A stretch of DNA of 64,000 nt from Loxodes magnus. Taxonomy: Eukaryota > Ciliophora > Karyorelictea > Loxodida > Loxodidae. Shown here piece after piece: positions 25,085 to 37,625 of this stretch. The stretch spans positions 1-64,000 of the forward strand of contig CAMPDV010001716.1 in the NCBI GenBank assembly GCA_946699065.1. Reading direction: 5' to 3'. The translations under genes and the position numbers were made by a program. The first letter of the stretch is position 1; every line of letters starts with the position of its first letter. Under the pieces are notes generated by a model. That model was not told the DNA's origin, did no database searches, and saw only the letters and a list, made by a program, of their open reading frames with translations.

Positions 25085-25500
25085 AAATATTATTATAGAG
25101 CACTAGTACCTCATTGGTTCGCTACTCTTTCAATATTAATATTTAATATTAAGAAAAAATGTTATCATACTTATTGTTGTCATTCTAGCTGTCCAATGAT
25201 CATGTCATTTTCTCCAAATGGGGAATCAACTATTTAAAGATTATTCTTTAATTTTGAATCAAATGTTCCAGTCTTCTTGAATAGGATTCAAATAAGAGTT
25301 ATTAATTAAGTCATCAGTAAGCCCACAGCCAAATTTTCTTACTGCTAGAGAGAACCCTCGAGCAAGTTAGTCTTGTCTATTCCGTGTTTATGCACCTTCC
25401 CCGTGGTGCATCTAGTGCAAGATAACTCGCTATGTAGTATGCACAAAAATCGATTACCTACTAATTTTTATGACCACAACAGACATCCATATTTTAAATT
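25085..25500 (-). mobile_element. SINE-like retroposon, copy S2
   Basis: Homologous to 41300-41720 along its length. The 5' end is at about 25495 (TGGATGTCTGTTG), then the ACTAGATGCACCACGGGGAA block and CGAGGGTTCTCTCTAGCAG; the 3' hairpin tail is at about 25097-25130. The CC-rich core stands out from the AT-rich surroundings. It shows no coding potential. Confidence 0.6.
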
Positions 25501-26040
25501 AATAAAGATCTCTCTTTCCTTATTTTAGAAATTAGAATTAAGATTTCAAGCTTAATCTAATCTTAAATCTTCTCATATCTTCTTTCCTTTTTATATATAA
25601 ACCTTTCTCCAATTTTAAAGAATCAGATACCTTTCTTGCTTAGCCTTTTAATATTCCTCAACTTATTCTTTTAAAGTTCAAAGCTAAATTAGATTTTTTT
25701 AATCTAAAGTTAATAAAATAAAATGTTGGGTTTATTTAAACTAAAATAGAAACTAATAAGATAATCCTAGGTTATTTTAAACTAAATCTACCTAAGCTTT
25801 CCATAAAGCATCTAATTATAAAATATTTCTAAAAGTGATTATAATATCTAGCTAAGATATAGAAATGTTTACTTTATACTTTAATTTATTATGTAGATTA
25901 TATTTTGTGTATTTTATCTTTATTTTATTATAATAGTCATATGCTATAATCATTATTTTATACTTTTTACTATATAAAATAACCAATATTACTTTTAATC
26001 TAAGAAATCTATTTTATAACTATTTTTAGATATTTTGCTA
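25501..26040. other. AT-rich stretch
   Basis: No gene recognised. Confidence 0.35.
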
Positions 26041-26050
26041 TATAAATAAA

Positions 26051-26206
26051 ATGCTATCTAAGAAATAATTCACCTTAAATTAGATAAATAACTAAATAAG
26101 ATAATTGGATTCAGATTTTATCGTTTTAGACTGAGATAAACAACTAAAAGTGTAGTACACCAAACTAATAAACCAAAAAAACAGACTAGATACTAATAAA
26201 AATAAA
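26051..26206 (+). pseudogene. N-terminal ORF piece with MLSKKQ start
   Basis: From ATG 26051 (TATAAATAAA before it) a frame reads MLSKKQFTLNQINNQIRQ and LDSDFIVLDWDKQLKVQYTK, then meets the start of the Z-e element in the same frame. The MxxKKQ start resembles the ORF1 at 11592. It may be the 5' end of the gene whose tail lies at 27010, now split by the element, or the 5' end of another retroelement. Confidence 0.35.
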
Positions 26207-26995
26207 ATGGTTGAAGGTTTATAAAAGGGATTTTATACCTCCACGAAGAAGGAGAGAAGTCTAGAAACCATTTCTCATCCTTTCTCTTACAACTAACCCT
26301 GATTTTTTTACTTAATAACCTGGTATATAAGAAAAAGAACGGAAACAGCCTAAGAGGGCAACATACACTGAAACACCAACGTTGGAGGATTAACCAAGGA
26401 AGCAGATGAAGTCTGTCCTTCACCAGGAAGTCTTTGATGTCAATCCTTCTGGCTATGAAAGTATTAGCAGAAATAGTTTAGCCATACTAACTCCTAAATG
26501 AAAAGGATACAAGATTAGAGTCACCAGATTGAAAACATCTTATAAAGTCAGAGAAGCTAGTGATCCTATTATAGTAGGTAAATTCCGATAAGATGGAGAT
26601 TGAGAAGAACCCTCAACAAGCGAAATCATTTGAATCAAAACTTAAAATTAGAAATTATGCTACTACTGTAAAAGTTAATAGCACCTTTGGAAGAATTGTA
26701 ACGAATTTAAAAAAAAGTCAAAGAAAAATCTTGGAAGAAATAATTATAATAAGAAAAAAGAAAAAAGGATCATGTGCAACGAAAAAGGTTAGTTTACAGA
26801 TCGAAGAAAACCTCTGAAAAAGTAGAACCAGAAGACCTAATTTGAATTAATAACGGAAGGAGAAAGACAATTAGGAACACAAAACTCACGAGTGCTAGGA
26901 CTCGTAAAAATAGATTTAACTCAAAAATTTTTTATTAAGTGGTGATCGATTAGACACTACAGATATTTTTAAAATTAAATAAATAAATAAATATA
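26207..26995 (+). mobile_element. Zinc-knuckle ORF1 element (Z-e), type copy
   Basis: Starts ATG 26207 (MVEGLQKGFYTSTKKERS). In another frame it continues with ETPTLEDQPRKQMKSVLHQE, FDVNPSG and a canonical zinc knuckle CYYCKSQQHLWKNC (C-x2-C-x4-H-x4-C, 26658-26699), then a basic tail and FFIKWWSIRHYRYF. The 3' end is an AAAT microsatellite at about 26975-26995. This is the layout of ORF1 proteins of non-LTR retrotransposons without any endonuclease or RT. The frame change between the first 60 codons and the rest is unexplained: indel, small intron or frameshifting. Confidence 0.6.
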
Positions 26996-27009
26996 ACTTA
27001 ACTAACTCT

Positions 27010-27376
27010 AAAATAATATTAAAATCCTGAATACAAAAAGTAGCTTGAAAGTTTCTACACATCTATTTAATAAGAAATTTTAAGAACAGAAGATAAAATA
27101 TAAGAAATTCGAAATCTCAATTAAATAAACCATTAACAACATAAGAATAAAATCATGCAAGATCTAATAGAGATTGATGAATAAAATTAAAATATTTATT
27201 TAACACAGAAAAACTTTATAGCTAATCAAGAAATAAAAAGAAGTGTAATTATGTTCTGATTCTTTAGAAGGTTAAGGCACATAAAAAATATATAAAAAAA
27301 AATATAATCTTTAATCATAATAATCCTTTTAATGTGGTACTACATTAATTAATTATTATTATATATTGCCTGTTAA
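27010..27376 (+). pseudogene. SNARE-like tail-anchored protein, 3' part
   Basis: One frame reads EYKKQLESFYTSIQQEILRT, an amphipathic helical region, FFRRLRHIKNIQKKIQ and a C-terminal hydrophobic anchor SLIIIILLMWYYI. The order of a long heptad helix, an Arg-Arg pair and a terminal membrane anchor resembles a Qb-SNARE of the Vti1 type. No ATG exists between the end of the preceding element (26995) and 27156, so the 5' part is missing or lies beyond the insertion. The frame equals that of 26051. It would end at TAA 27374, after which the translation loses character; UGA comes only about 200 bp later. The SNARE assignment is tentative. Confidence 0.35.
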
Positions 27377-27667
27377 AAAAATCAAAAAATAAAGTATAAA
27401 AATAAGTTTTATCTATCTTATGCATTTAAAATTATTGCTATTAAATCTATTATAAATTAAATTGAAAGCTATTTATTTTATTTTCAATTAAAAAGAATTT
27501 ATACTTTAATTATGCTAATTTTATAATATAATTAATATTAGATATTTATGCTTTTATTTAATATCTTTTTTATTTAAAAAAATTGAAAAACATTATGCCT
27601 TTAATATGTATTTAGGAGTCATTTTGCTTTCTAAAAGTTTTATAAAACTTAATTAAAAAAAAAAAAA

Positions 27668-30600
27668 ATGGACATGCACAAAAATTCGCAAGATTTCTTT
27701 CTTAGCGACTCTTCTTTATCTAAAAATAAAGAAGCTGCTTTCTAAAACGATGAGCATAGGCAGATGCTCAACTACTTTTATGAAATAGACATGGAATCGC
27801 TGCAACTTAAATCCGTTGATAATATCATGAAATTACTAAGAAATTTGCTAAAGAGCTGCAGTTAATGCCAAATTAATAGATATCTTCGAATTCCACTAAG
27901 ACAGCTTGGCAATTCTTTAAAACGTGGACATTAATTGAAGACTAATCTCAAATATAGGAAATATACTTATAGGTAAAAAGACTAGCTTGTTACTTCAACC
28001 TCTACGATGGTATCTAAAATATCCAATATACAGTAAGATACTTTAGATACTTAGGATATTTAAGATATTTCTTTAATTAAAAACTAAAATTAAATTTAAA
28101 TACAAAATTAATAAGAGACTATAAAAATTCAACAATTTAATACACAAAATAACATTAAAATTCAATAGCAGATTTCAATAGACATTTAAACTGATTACTA
28201 AGAGAAGTTTGATATTACATACTTAACTGATCTTGAGATTTAAAATGCGTAACTTTAAGAAAAAATTGCAAAATTAAAATATAAAATTTAAAACAAGATA
28301 GAAGAGGCAAATACTTTTGAAAATTAAAGGCTAAGTGAAAGCAAAAATCTTAAATTTCGAATTTAAAAACTCATAACTAAAAATAATTCTCTGTAAGAAA
28401 AGCTAATACATATATATGAGTAACACAATAAAGAAACTTTAAACATTAAATCACAATATAAAATACACTTAGAATAATACCAAAATTATTTATTTAAAGC
28501 TCAAAAGTAAATTAAGAAAATCTAGAATAAAAATTAAATCTTAAGGTTTGATAATTAGTAGAAATAGTTAATGCTTTAGTCCAAATAATTTGTAAATAAT
28601 GCTACAAATAAATAATAATCAATATAAACGAATACTGATCTTTCCTTAACTTAAATATAAGAATTGGAAACTTAGAGTTAACTTCTCACTTAGACTTAAT
28701 AGGAAAGTATAGTAAAACAAGATATGCTTAGTGAGGAGCTAATGAACATGACACAATCATTTAAACTACAAGATGAGGCAATACTTGCTTCCAAGTAAGA
28801 AGCCCAAAATATTATAAACAACTTGGTTACTCAAATTTAATTCATTCAAGCTGAATTGAGTAAATGTAATTTGAGACATAATGAAGTATAATAACATCTT
28901 AGGGAGGTAGAAACTCTTAACTAAAATCTCAAAGGTTAAAATTTTCATTTATTAAGCAAAATAGATCAGATTGACTAAAAGGTACATTCACTCACAGTCA
29001 ATTGCCAGTAACAACAGGCTTAATGTTAATTATTACAAAATGAGAATTATTAAATATCATAGGAACTGAGCTTTCAAAAAAATAAATATGCCAAATCAGT
29101 CAAAAGCCTTTTTACATAAACAATCACTCCTCAGGCATAGAATGAATAAACATAAATTGAAATTCAATTCAGCAACTAAATTTCTCAAGAAACTATATCG
29201 ACTTTAGATTCAACTACTGGTACAGACTTATTATTCTTAGATCAATCTACCTAGTGCGACTTCGTTGAATTGAAGTATACAAAGTTGTAGAATTTATATG
29301 ATAAATTAAACAAATAATTTATCAATTAAGATATATAGAGTGTCTACTAAAGGCTTGTCTCGTGTTAATAAAAATAGTTTTGAGAAAAGGAAACACAAAC
29401 CTGTTTAAAAATTAATAGCAAAGATGCTTGAACATGAACAGAAAAAGGGAAATTAATAAGCAATTATAGTTAGACAAGAATCATGGAGTTAAAGAATTAG
29501 GTTATTTAAACTTAAAATTCTATCAAGGCTAAGGATGAAGGAACAATAACAGTAGTTACCAATCATTAGCTAGTTGCTTCTTAACAAGAACTATAAATCA
29601 CAAAATAGAATAATGGAAAACTGTAAGAGTAATATAATGAATTAAACGGATTATATGTTTAACTCATGCAGGATTATGAGCATCAAGTAGAATTGAAGCT
29701 AAATGTTTATGCATAAATTTCAGAAATATAGAGAAAATAATAAGATGTTAAAACTCAATCTTACTTGAAAGAAATAAAATGAAACGCTACAACATAAACA
29801 CTTTTAATTGATTAAATTTAAGAAGATTAGCAGATTGAAATTTTAGAAAATTCAAATATCTAGACATCATATGTGATGAATTGGGATAGCCAAACAAAAT
29901 TTGGAAAGAGAAGTTGAAGAGATGCCAAATTTAACCAAGACACTTTAAACTTAAAATAGTCAAAATTTGGGTTTAATGAAGTAAATATTGAAGAGATTTT
30001 AAATAAATACGAATTTAAAGACGCCTAACTAATTCAATTTATAAGGTCCGATAAATGATGAAATTAGAATCTTTTCACTTTAGTAGGCAATAGATTTATA
30101 ACTTTATCTTGCAAACTAAACCATGCTACGTGTGATGGAAATGAAATAAATATAAAAATCGATAATAAATTGAGCGAAAAGTACGATTCATTAACATTAT
30201 TCATTATAATAAGTTACAGGTAATATATCAAAAATTGCCCCAAATTGCTTAACATATAAATTCATCAAAATGAGAAGATTCTCTGTATTTATGAGCCAGG
30301 AATAAAAGGAGGAGTTTTGACTTCATCATAAGAAATTCATCGATTTATAAAAAACGGAAATTATATAGTTAAAACGCTGCTATAAACCGATTTTAGAATT
30401 AACTATATTGTCCTTTAAAAATAACTAAGACTCAAAGGAGGTGTAGAGAACAATGTAGAATAACCATATTAATGCAAACAAGAATTTGGGAATTAAGAAA
30501 TAAAGATGCCAATCGATAAGCAAAGAGAGATAGGCATAATAAAGCTTGGACATATTAACATAAATGGAATTGGAAGCAAGCAATTAAACGTGGAAGAATT

Positions 30601-33600
30601 TATACGAAATAATGACTTAGACATTTTCTCAATTAATGAAACGTGATAAAAATAAGACTATCCTCCAATACTTATTAATGGATATAGGACCTATTTCAAG
30701 AACTCAGGAAAAGGAGGAGGAGTTTGCTTAATTGTTAGAGATTAACTTAATAGCACGGAATAGAATAGCATATAACAATTAGCTCAAGAGAGGTTCGTTA
30801 CAATCAAACTAGATAATATATTCATAACATCTTGTTACATGCCAGATAACAGCAAGAGTGAAAATATAAAAGACGAAGCATATGAATATATAAATGTATT
30901 CCTTAATTCTTTTCCTGACAACTCACATATATTATTAGGAGATTTTAACGCTCTACTATAAGACTTTGGGGATAACCCTATTAACAACTATGACAATACA
31001 AATAGATTCTAAGAATTCATTCTCTAAAACGATTTAGAAATAATAAATGATGCAAATATGAACACATGCTTACATAAAGGGAATAAAAATATGTATTGCA
31101 ACGATTATATTGTCATCAGTAATCACTTGAATATGAATTAATTTAAAAATTTTCAGGTTCATAATTATAGCTTATTTTCAGATCATATTCCATTCACAGT
31201 TGAATTTGTATACCATACTCATCTTCAAACTGAAAAAATAAAAGTGAGAAAGTACAAAATAAGTAGACTGTAGGATCCTATTGATAGATTTATCTATTAG
31301 AATTCATTCAAAGATTAAGTAGAAGTATTCTTCCTAATTGATAGAGATAACTTAGAAGATTAATACACTTATATTAGAGACTGCATTTAGAACAATGCAG
31401 ATTAAGTTTTAGGCTCATTTATCCCAGACCCGAAGTATAATAGACTTCCTAAGGACCTCACATAAAAATATATCGAAGCAAAGAGAGCAAATTAATTGTA
31501 CAAAGAAACTTTAGCATATATAGGGAGGAATAACTAAGAAATCATTGATCTTCACTAAAGAGCGAACACATTATGAAAAAGCTTTTAGCATCATTTATGA
31601 AAATTTAAAAAACAAAAGGCCAAAAACAGATTCCTACTCCTCAATGAAACCACAAAAGATATGTTTTCTTAAGCAAAGAAAATACTTAACCCTAGACAAA
31701 GAAATTTGATGAACTTTAATAAGGAATTGAAGGACTAATTTGTAGAAGCATGGGAAAATTAGGTATTTAGCAAGCATTCGAATTTAACTAACCAATAGAT
31801 TGAACTAAGTAACTAGAAAATAGATGCAATTTATGAAAATAACATAGAAATTCAAAATTAACCCTTTTCTTACTTATAAAATTTCGATCCTTTTACAATA
31901 GAAGAGATTACCTAATTTATAAGTCTAATTCCTAATGGTAAAGCAGCAGGGCCAGATGGAATAAAAGGAGAACTGCTAAAATATGCAGGATATTATCTAG
32001 CGTTGATGCTTCATTCTTTAATAAATAACATGCTTAGAATTGGAAGGATTCCTGAAGAGCTTAATACTTCTATCATAATCCCCATTTTCAAAAAAGGAAG
32101 TAAAGACGATTGAAAAAACTGACGCCCTATTTCCCTTATCAATACTATTTTGAAATTATATGATAAGGCCCTTACGAAGAGACTCTACTCAATAATTTAT
32201 GAAAGACAGTTAATCCACTCAAGCTAAATGGGGTTTATGAAGAACAAATAAACCACCTAATAAATATGAGTGATCCAATAAATCATAGATCTTTATCGAA
32301 AACAAGCGAAAGGAAAAACTAAACTGATTGCAACTTTAATTGACGTAGAGAAAATGTTTGATTCTATTGAAAGAAGAATTCTTTTTAAATAACTAAGAAG
32401 AGTCAAATTACCACTAGGTCTCATCTTGGCTTTAGAATCTTTTTATAATAACTTAACTACTTCCTTTATTATAGACGGAACAAATTCTAAGAAATTGAAA
32501 TTTAGCAATGGAGTGATGTAAGGAAGTTCGCATGGACCTGTGCTTGCATTATTATACTATGACATTGTCATTAGACATATAGAAAACAAAGGAGAAATAT
32601 TAGGATTCAGATGTGCTAATTTTAAGAATAGGTTCACTTGTAGAGGTTGAGCTGACGATTTAATCCTATTATCGAACTCATAAAAAAATATGTAGTCACT
32701 TATTAATGAAGCAAACTCCATTTTCAATTAGACATTTCTTAAAATAAATGTCTCCAAATGCGAAACGTTGTAGTTTTTAAAAAAGAAAAGCAAAGAAACA
32801 AAACTAGACTTAAAAATAGGAGACCAAGCAATAATTTAGAAACAGCAAGTCACATATTTAGGGGTGATCCTTCACCAAAAGAAGAATCTAATTAACCATT
32901 GCAAATACGTTGCTGCAAACTATCTTTCAGCAATTAAAAAGGCAGTATTTGCATTATCAAGATATAGAAACGTAACACCTTGAAATTTCAAAATGCTTTG
33001 TAGACTGTTCACGCTTCCTAAAGCAGAATACGGTGGGGACTTAATACCTTGGACTGTGCAATATGGAATAAATGGAATCTTGAACAGAATTGAAAAGAGC
33101 ATGAGATTAATAGCCAGAAAAGCCTTTTAATCGGCAGGAAATACGTTTAATGAATCATGCTTTGTAGACCTTAACTGGATGCCATTCAAACACATGATGG
33201 CTCTTAAGTATTTCAGGTTTTTCTTTAAGATTAGAAATGAAAGCTAAAATCAACCTTAATCGTCTATTGGAATATTGTTTGAGAATAATTATAAAGAGGG
33301 ATATCAATATTATGATGAAGTTTAGAAATTGGCCTCATTTTATAAAATAGAAATTGATAATAAAGAGCACAATAACAACTTAATTTAATTCAGTAAATAT
33401 GTATAGGCATAAATATAAAAGACATATTTTGAATTAGCTCTTTCAAGATTCAGCAGAATGCCTACTGCATAAATATATACAGAACAATTTTAAAACCTAA
33501 GATAATTCCCCAAAATAACATACACGAAATTAAACAAAAAATATTTGAAAGAAATAATTTGCATCTATAAGATTAGAAGTTAGTCTTACGCATTTCGAAA

Positions 33601-34186
33601 GACTCTGAAAGATCGAAATTATATTATTGAAAACCCTTTTTGTATATGCGGAGAATATGACACTCTCCAACATGTAATGGAATGTATATATTACATTGAT
33701 ATAAGAGAATGATTGATCTCCAAAATTGGTTAATGTGATATTTTGAAACTAATAAGTTACGATTAACTATATATAAACTCTTTTCCTAAGAAAAAAATAG
33801 AAATGGTGGATGAATAAATAAAAATATTCATTCAAATGTTTATTAAAAGGAGGCGAGAAATTCTATAACAAGAGAAAGAAGAAGAGAAATACGAGAAATA
33901 ATAAAAAGAAGCAAATCTAAGAATAGAAAATGTTAATGAAGAGAATGAAGAATAATAAAAACAAGAAAACAAAGAATAAGATGTCCAACAAAATTAGATG
34001 TAAAATGATGAGGAAGAAGAAGATTGGAACGAAGAGGAAAACGATAGCGAAGATGAAGAAGAAGAAGATTGACAACAGAAAATAGAAAAAAATGAAAATT
34101 AGCTTGAAAATGAACAAGAAAGGAAATACTTAGAAGAAAAAAAAAACCTAAACTAGAAAATTAGTTCTGAAGAGTAATAAACTTGA
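27668..34186 (+). CDS. Intact non-LTR retrotransposon polyprotein (coiled coil-EEP-RT)
   Basis: One frame runs from ATG 27668 (after a poly-A run) to TGA 34184, about 2172 residues, with no frameshift found. Residues about 100-800 are Gln-rich and coiled-coil-forming, in the place of ORF1. An EEP endonuclease follows from about residue 950 (GHININGIGSKQ, SINETW, GDFNALL, SDHIPF). The reverse transcriptase occupies about 1410-1700 (GKAAGPDGIKGELLKYAG, DWKNWRPISLIN, LIDVEKMFDSIE, MQGSSHGPVLALLYYD, GWADDLILLSN, TYLGVILHQ). A C-terminal Cys-rich motif CICGEYDTLQHVMEC lies near 1990, followed by an acidic tail. Trp in NETW, DWKNW and GWADD is UGA (30644, 32111, 32120, 32648). Fusion of ORF1 and ORF2 in one frame is unusual among LINEs. 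A downstream in-frame TGA at 34247 is an alternative end. Confidence 0.88.
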
Positions 34187-34560
34187 TATAAAATAACATT
34201 TAAAAACAATATAATACCTTCAATTGGAAGAACATATTCTGAAAATTGAAGGTACCACAAATTTTTTTTAGTTAAATTTAATTTAATTTAAAAGTTTTAT
34301 AAAACTTCTAATATTAATTAAGCTTAAAAATTTTAAGTGATATTAAATAAATTTAATAGAGAAATAAGTTTTTATTTTGATTCAGATATATTTAATTAGA
34401 ACCCAAACTGTTTGCTTATATATTTTTAATTACTAAGATTATCTACTTTATTTATAAAAGTACTAATATATCTAAACTAAGTTAGTAAAATTAATTCATA
34501 TACATTATTATTAAGCTATTTATTATTATTATATTCAACACATTTTTTAATTCACTTTTG
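27668..34560 (+). mobile_element. Full-length LINE
   Basis: The element comprises the polyprotein gene plus a 3' region of up to 370 bp that is AT-rich without an obvious poly-A tail. A SINE head follows at 34561. The 5' boundary lies between the SNARE-like gene end (27376) and 27667. No target-site duplication could be recognised by eye. The intact frame suggests recent activity. Confidence 0.65.
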
Positions 34561-34835
34561 CTCAAGATAGCCGAGTAGTAATCTGATGCAGTGTAACTTC
34601 ATTGAGATTACTCTCGTAAAAGATGCCACCAAGAATAAATAAGTGCGTTTCCTTTGTGTGATAAACCTTACTTTTTCGAGGGCTCTCTCTAGCGGTAAAA
34701 GAAGCTGATTAACGGGTATTGCTGTTCAGATCTCGAATTCATCCTGTTTTAACATGTCGCTAATCAAAAAAGGAGTGGGTATCAACTAAAGATATTATTG
34801 TGACCAAATATAATTTTTATTTAGAATAATTTAAT
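34561..34835 (+). mobile_element. SINE-like retroposon, copy S4 (5' part)
   Basis: Contains TAGCCGAGTAGT (34569-34580), a near match to the Pol III A box TRGCNNAGYNGG; the first 25 bases (GATAGCCGAGTAGTAATCTG) resemble the head of a Leu/Ser tRNA. Then follow the GATTACT, AGATGCCACC and CGAGGGCTCTCTCTAGCGG blocks shared with S1-S3. The 3' tail was not found. Confidence 0.55.
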
Positions 34836-35200
34836 TCCTCTGTGTCATTTAGCACAAGAATTGATACTCCTCTAATCCCTTCTAACTTCAGCTTTCATTA
34901 AGAACTTTAAGAATTTATAACAAAAGGTAATCAATTTTGATTCCAAAAAATGGAGAAAAGAAGAAAATATGATCCAACGAAGAAAAAAAAATCAAGAAAA
35001 AGTAATTAAAAGAGATCAGGTGAAGATAGAATCATTCTAGATTATTCTAAACATTAAAATTTGTAATTTTTTTATTAACAATGATGATCTCAATAAAGAT
35101 GGTAGCATAGTAATTATTTGTTAACGATACTGTTTATTTATTTAAATATAATAAGTAAGATAAATAATTATAAAAATAAAAAATTACTTTTATCTTTATT
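34836..35200. other. AT-rich stretch
   Basis: No gene recognised. Confidence 0.35.
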
Positions 35201-35206
35201 TAGTAT

Positions 35207-35938
35207 AAAATTACACCTAAGAAATAGTAGCCTCTCTCAATTACTACATTAAAAAATAATAATAATCTAGATTAATTTAGAAATCATCTTAGTAAGATAA
35301 AGAATAAAAACTTAGAAGTATTCTACATAATCAATAATTAAGAAATATCAAATCTACAATAAGAATTGAAACAAAAAAAACTAAAGATTGAAAAGTTAAA
35401 AACGATACAGAAAAAATAAGCGAAGATTAAATAATTAATTTCCATCTATAGAGGATGTAGAAAGCAGCATATAATTGTACATGGTATAAACTGAATAATA
35501 TTAACAAATAAGATAAATCCCTTAAATGCTTTAATTTTAGTTTAGTTCCAATATAAAAGAGAACTTTAAGAAAAATAAGCACAATAATAAGAAATTAGCT
35601 AAAGAATCAATGGATTACAGGGAAATATAACTATGGATATAAAAATAAATTAATAGAAATAAAGCATAAAATAAAAATATCTTTATAAATGTAAAAAGTA
35701 GCATCATTATAAGGAATAGTGGTAAATAAACCTAATTTAGGAAAAAAAAGGAGAAACATAATAAAAGACTATTTTTAATATGATCTACTTTAATAAATTT
35801 TATAACAGTAAATTTAGCTATTTTTAAAAATAACTTTCAGATGAATAATACTCAGTTGAAAAGTCCAAACTACAAATAAGGAAAAGAACATATGAAGTTC
35901 TAAGCTTTCCTTTAGTCCAAGAGAAGATGATTTAATGA
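35207..35938 (+). CDS. Unrecognised Lys/Gln-rich protein, start codon uncertain
   Basis: One frame from about 35207 to TGA 35936 (244 codons) reads ITPKKQQPLSITTLKN, a coiled coil (NLQQELKQKKLKIEKLK), HIIVHGINWIILTNK and VLSFPLVQEKMIQ, with a single internal UGA (Trp) and many UAR (Gln). The expected ATG is replaced by ATT compared with the ATG-x-x-AAGAAATAR start pattern seen at 11592 and 26051. It is either a gene with a non-AUG or upstream spliced start, or a recent pseudogene. No domain was recognised. Confidence 0.4.
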
Positions 35939-36033
35939 TTACGAAATGTAAAGACCAATTTTTGAAACTATTATTTACTTTTAACTAAATTAATGATAAA
36001 TAAAGAAAAAAAACATAAATAAATTAAATTAGC

Positions 36034-36345
36034 ATGGTTTCATCATTATTAGGCTAACCACAAGTAATTAGAATACATCTTGAAAAAAAGAGAGTCATGT
36101 AAGATTGCATCTCTAAGGACTACCAAAATAGTACTCATAATATGCACTCCAAGTCAGTTTCCAAAAAAAATAATCGCCAAAGATCATTCCATTCCAGGTC
36201 CCTATAATCAACTAAAGCAAAGGAAAAAATAATCAATTATATTTATTTAACAATCTCTAATGAACCTGTCCTTTTCTCCTCATTTGATGACCCAAATTTC
36301 TATGGAGACTTTACACGCTAAATCTTGGGGATCTACATTTTAATA
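36034..36345 (+). CDS. Unrecognised small protein
   Basis: From ATG 36034 a frame reads MVSSLLGQPQVIRIHLEKKR, a Ser/Arg/Lys-rich stretch and INYIYLTISNEPVLFSSFDD, PNFYGDFTRQILG. It has more balanced amino acids than the flanking AT-rich translation. The end is uncertain: either a TAA after about 36300, or further into the Z-f element. No family was recognised. Confidence 0.3.
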
Positions 36346-36519
36346 TTTTAATAATTTATAAAATATTCAAATTTTATTAAACTAAGACAATCTACATATA
36401 AATATGCTGCAAAAAATTTAAAGAGAAAAAAATTTGTTAAGAAATAAAAAATTAAGCTTCATATCTTTTAATATTTTAAATAATAATTAAAAGAGAAAAA
36501 TCTAAAAATAAAAGAATTT

Positions 36520-37405
36520 CGGACTTAAGAAAAGGACTCTTCTCTGTTCCAAAGAAATAGGAGCTAGGAAATTAACAATACTAAGGGGAACAAACGAAAC
36601 TTAAGAAAGTGACTCATCACTAACATCAACATCGGATGAGAAATCGAGGAAATAAATTAAGTCCGCCTTACATCAGGAGATTTCAGAATTTAATCCCTCA
36701 GGTTAGATTAGATGAAATAGCTTGTTAAGGTAGTTTTAAATTTCTAGGAAGAAGTCAAGAAGCTCAAAAAGTTGAGATCGAAGCTAGCTGAGCAGATCTA
36801 ACATTGACTACAAGGTACTTTAGACCTCAGGATAGCAAATCAAGAGAGGAATTGGACGTTCTATGAAAATATTAGCAAGAAAAGTGCATCCAGACGAACT
36901 CTTAAGTGTAGAGGATTCAAGATTTCAGCTAGTAGATTGAAACTTATTACAAAGCTAGAAAAACCTCTAAAGTCAGCAAACTCCGATAAGATGGAGATAG
37001 AAAAGACTATATTAGTAATTAAGACAACAGAAAAAAGAACTATAGTAAGGAAATTGTGTTACTATTGCAAGAGTTAACTATATCTGTGGAAGAATTGTGG
37101 TGAATATAAAAAGGTGAAAGAATAATGGAGGATGAAAATAAAATAATAACTAAGAAAGAAAAAGAACTAAATTTGATGTAGGGTGATTAGAGAAGTCTTC
37201 AGATTGAAAAGTATCCTTAATACAGAAGAATTTGGGATTACAACTGAAATAAGTTACGGTGGCGGAAGAGAAGCTAGAGGGACGAGATTTACAAGTACTA
37301 GAGCTCGTAAAAACCTAAATAATTCAAACTTCAAAATATTTACTTAGTGGTGATCTAACTGACACTACAAACAATTTTAATAATAATAATAAATATAAAT
37401 AAATA
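36520..37405 (+). mobile_element. Zinc-knuckle ORF1 element (Z-f)
   Basis: Colinear with the 26.2-kb element: SDSSLTSTSDEKSRKQIKSA, LHQEISEFNPSG, a coiled coil (EEVKKLKKLRSKLAEQIQ), LKCRGFKISASRLKL, then the knuckle CYYCKSQLYLWKNC with His replaced by Tyr (about 37038-37078). The 3' end is TAATAATAATAAATATAAATA at 37380-37405. The ATG expected at about 36520 is not seen. It reads as a long, fairly open ORF1-only copy with a damaged zinc site. Confidence 0.6.
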
Positions 37406-37625
37406 GGGAGGAGCAATCTTCCAACTGAAACTGACTTAAACTCTGGTATAAAAAAGTACCCCATAGAAGAATCAGCCAAGAGAAGAGAAGACAAGATCGA
37501 AGAGACATTAAGTATCATTAATGATGAAAAATGCCAGATACTAAGGTCTCTTAGGATAGCATTCCGATAGCGGCTCTATAGAAGATTTTAATTTGGCTAC
37601 TAAACTCCATATTTTTAAAAAAATT
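37405..37625 (+). mobile_element. Retroelement fragment matching 9205-9520
   Basis: Starts AGGGAGGAGCAATCTTCC directly after the microsatellite tail of Z-f and shares several blocks with the reverse complement of 9260-9520 (ACTAAGGTCTCTTAGGATAG). It may be a 3' module of the same class of elements. Confidence 0.4.
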
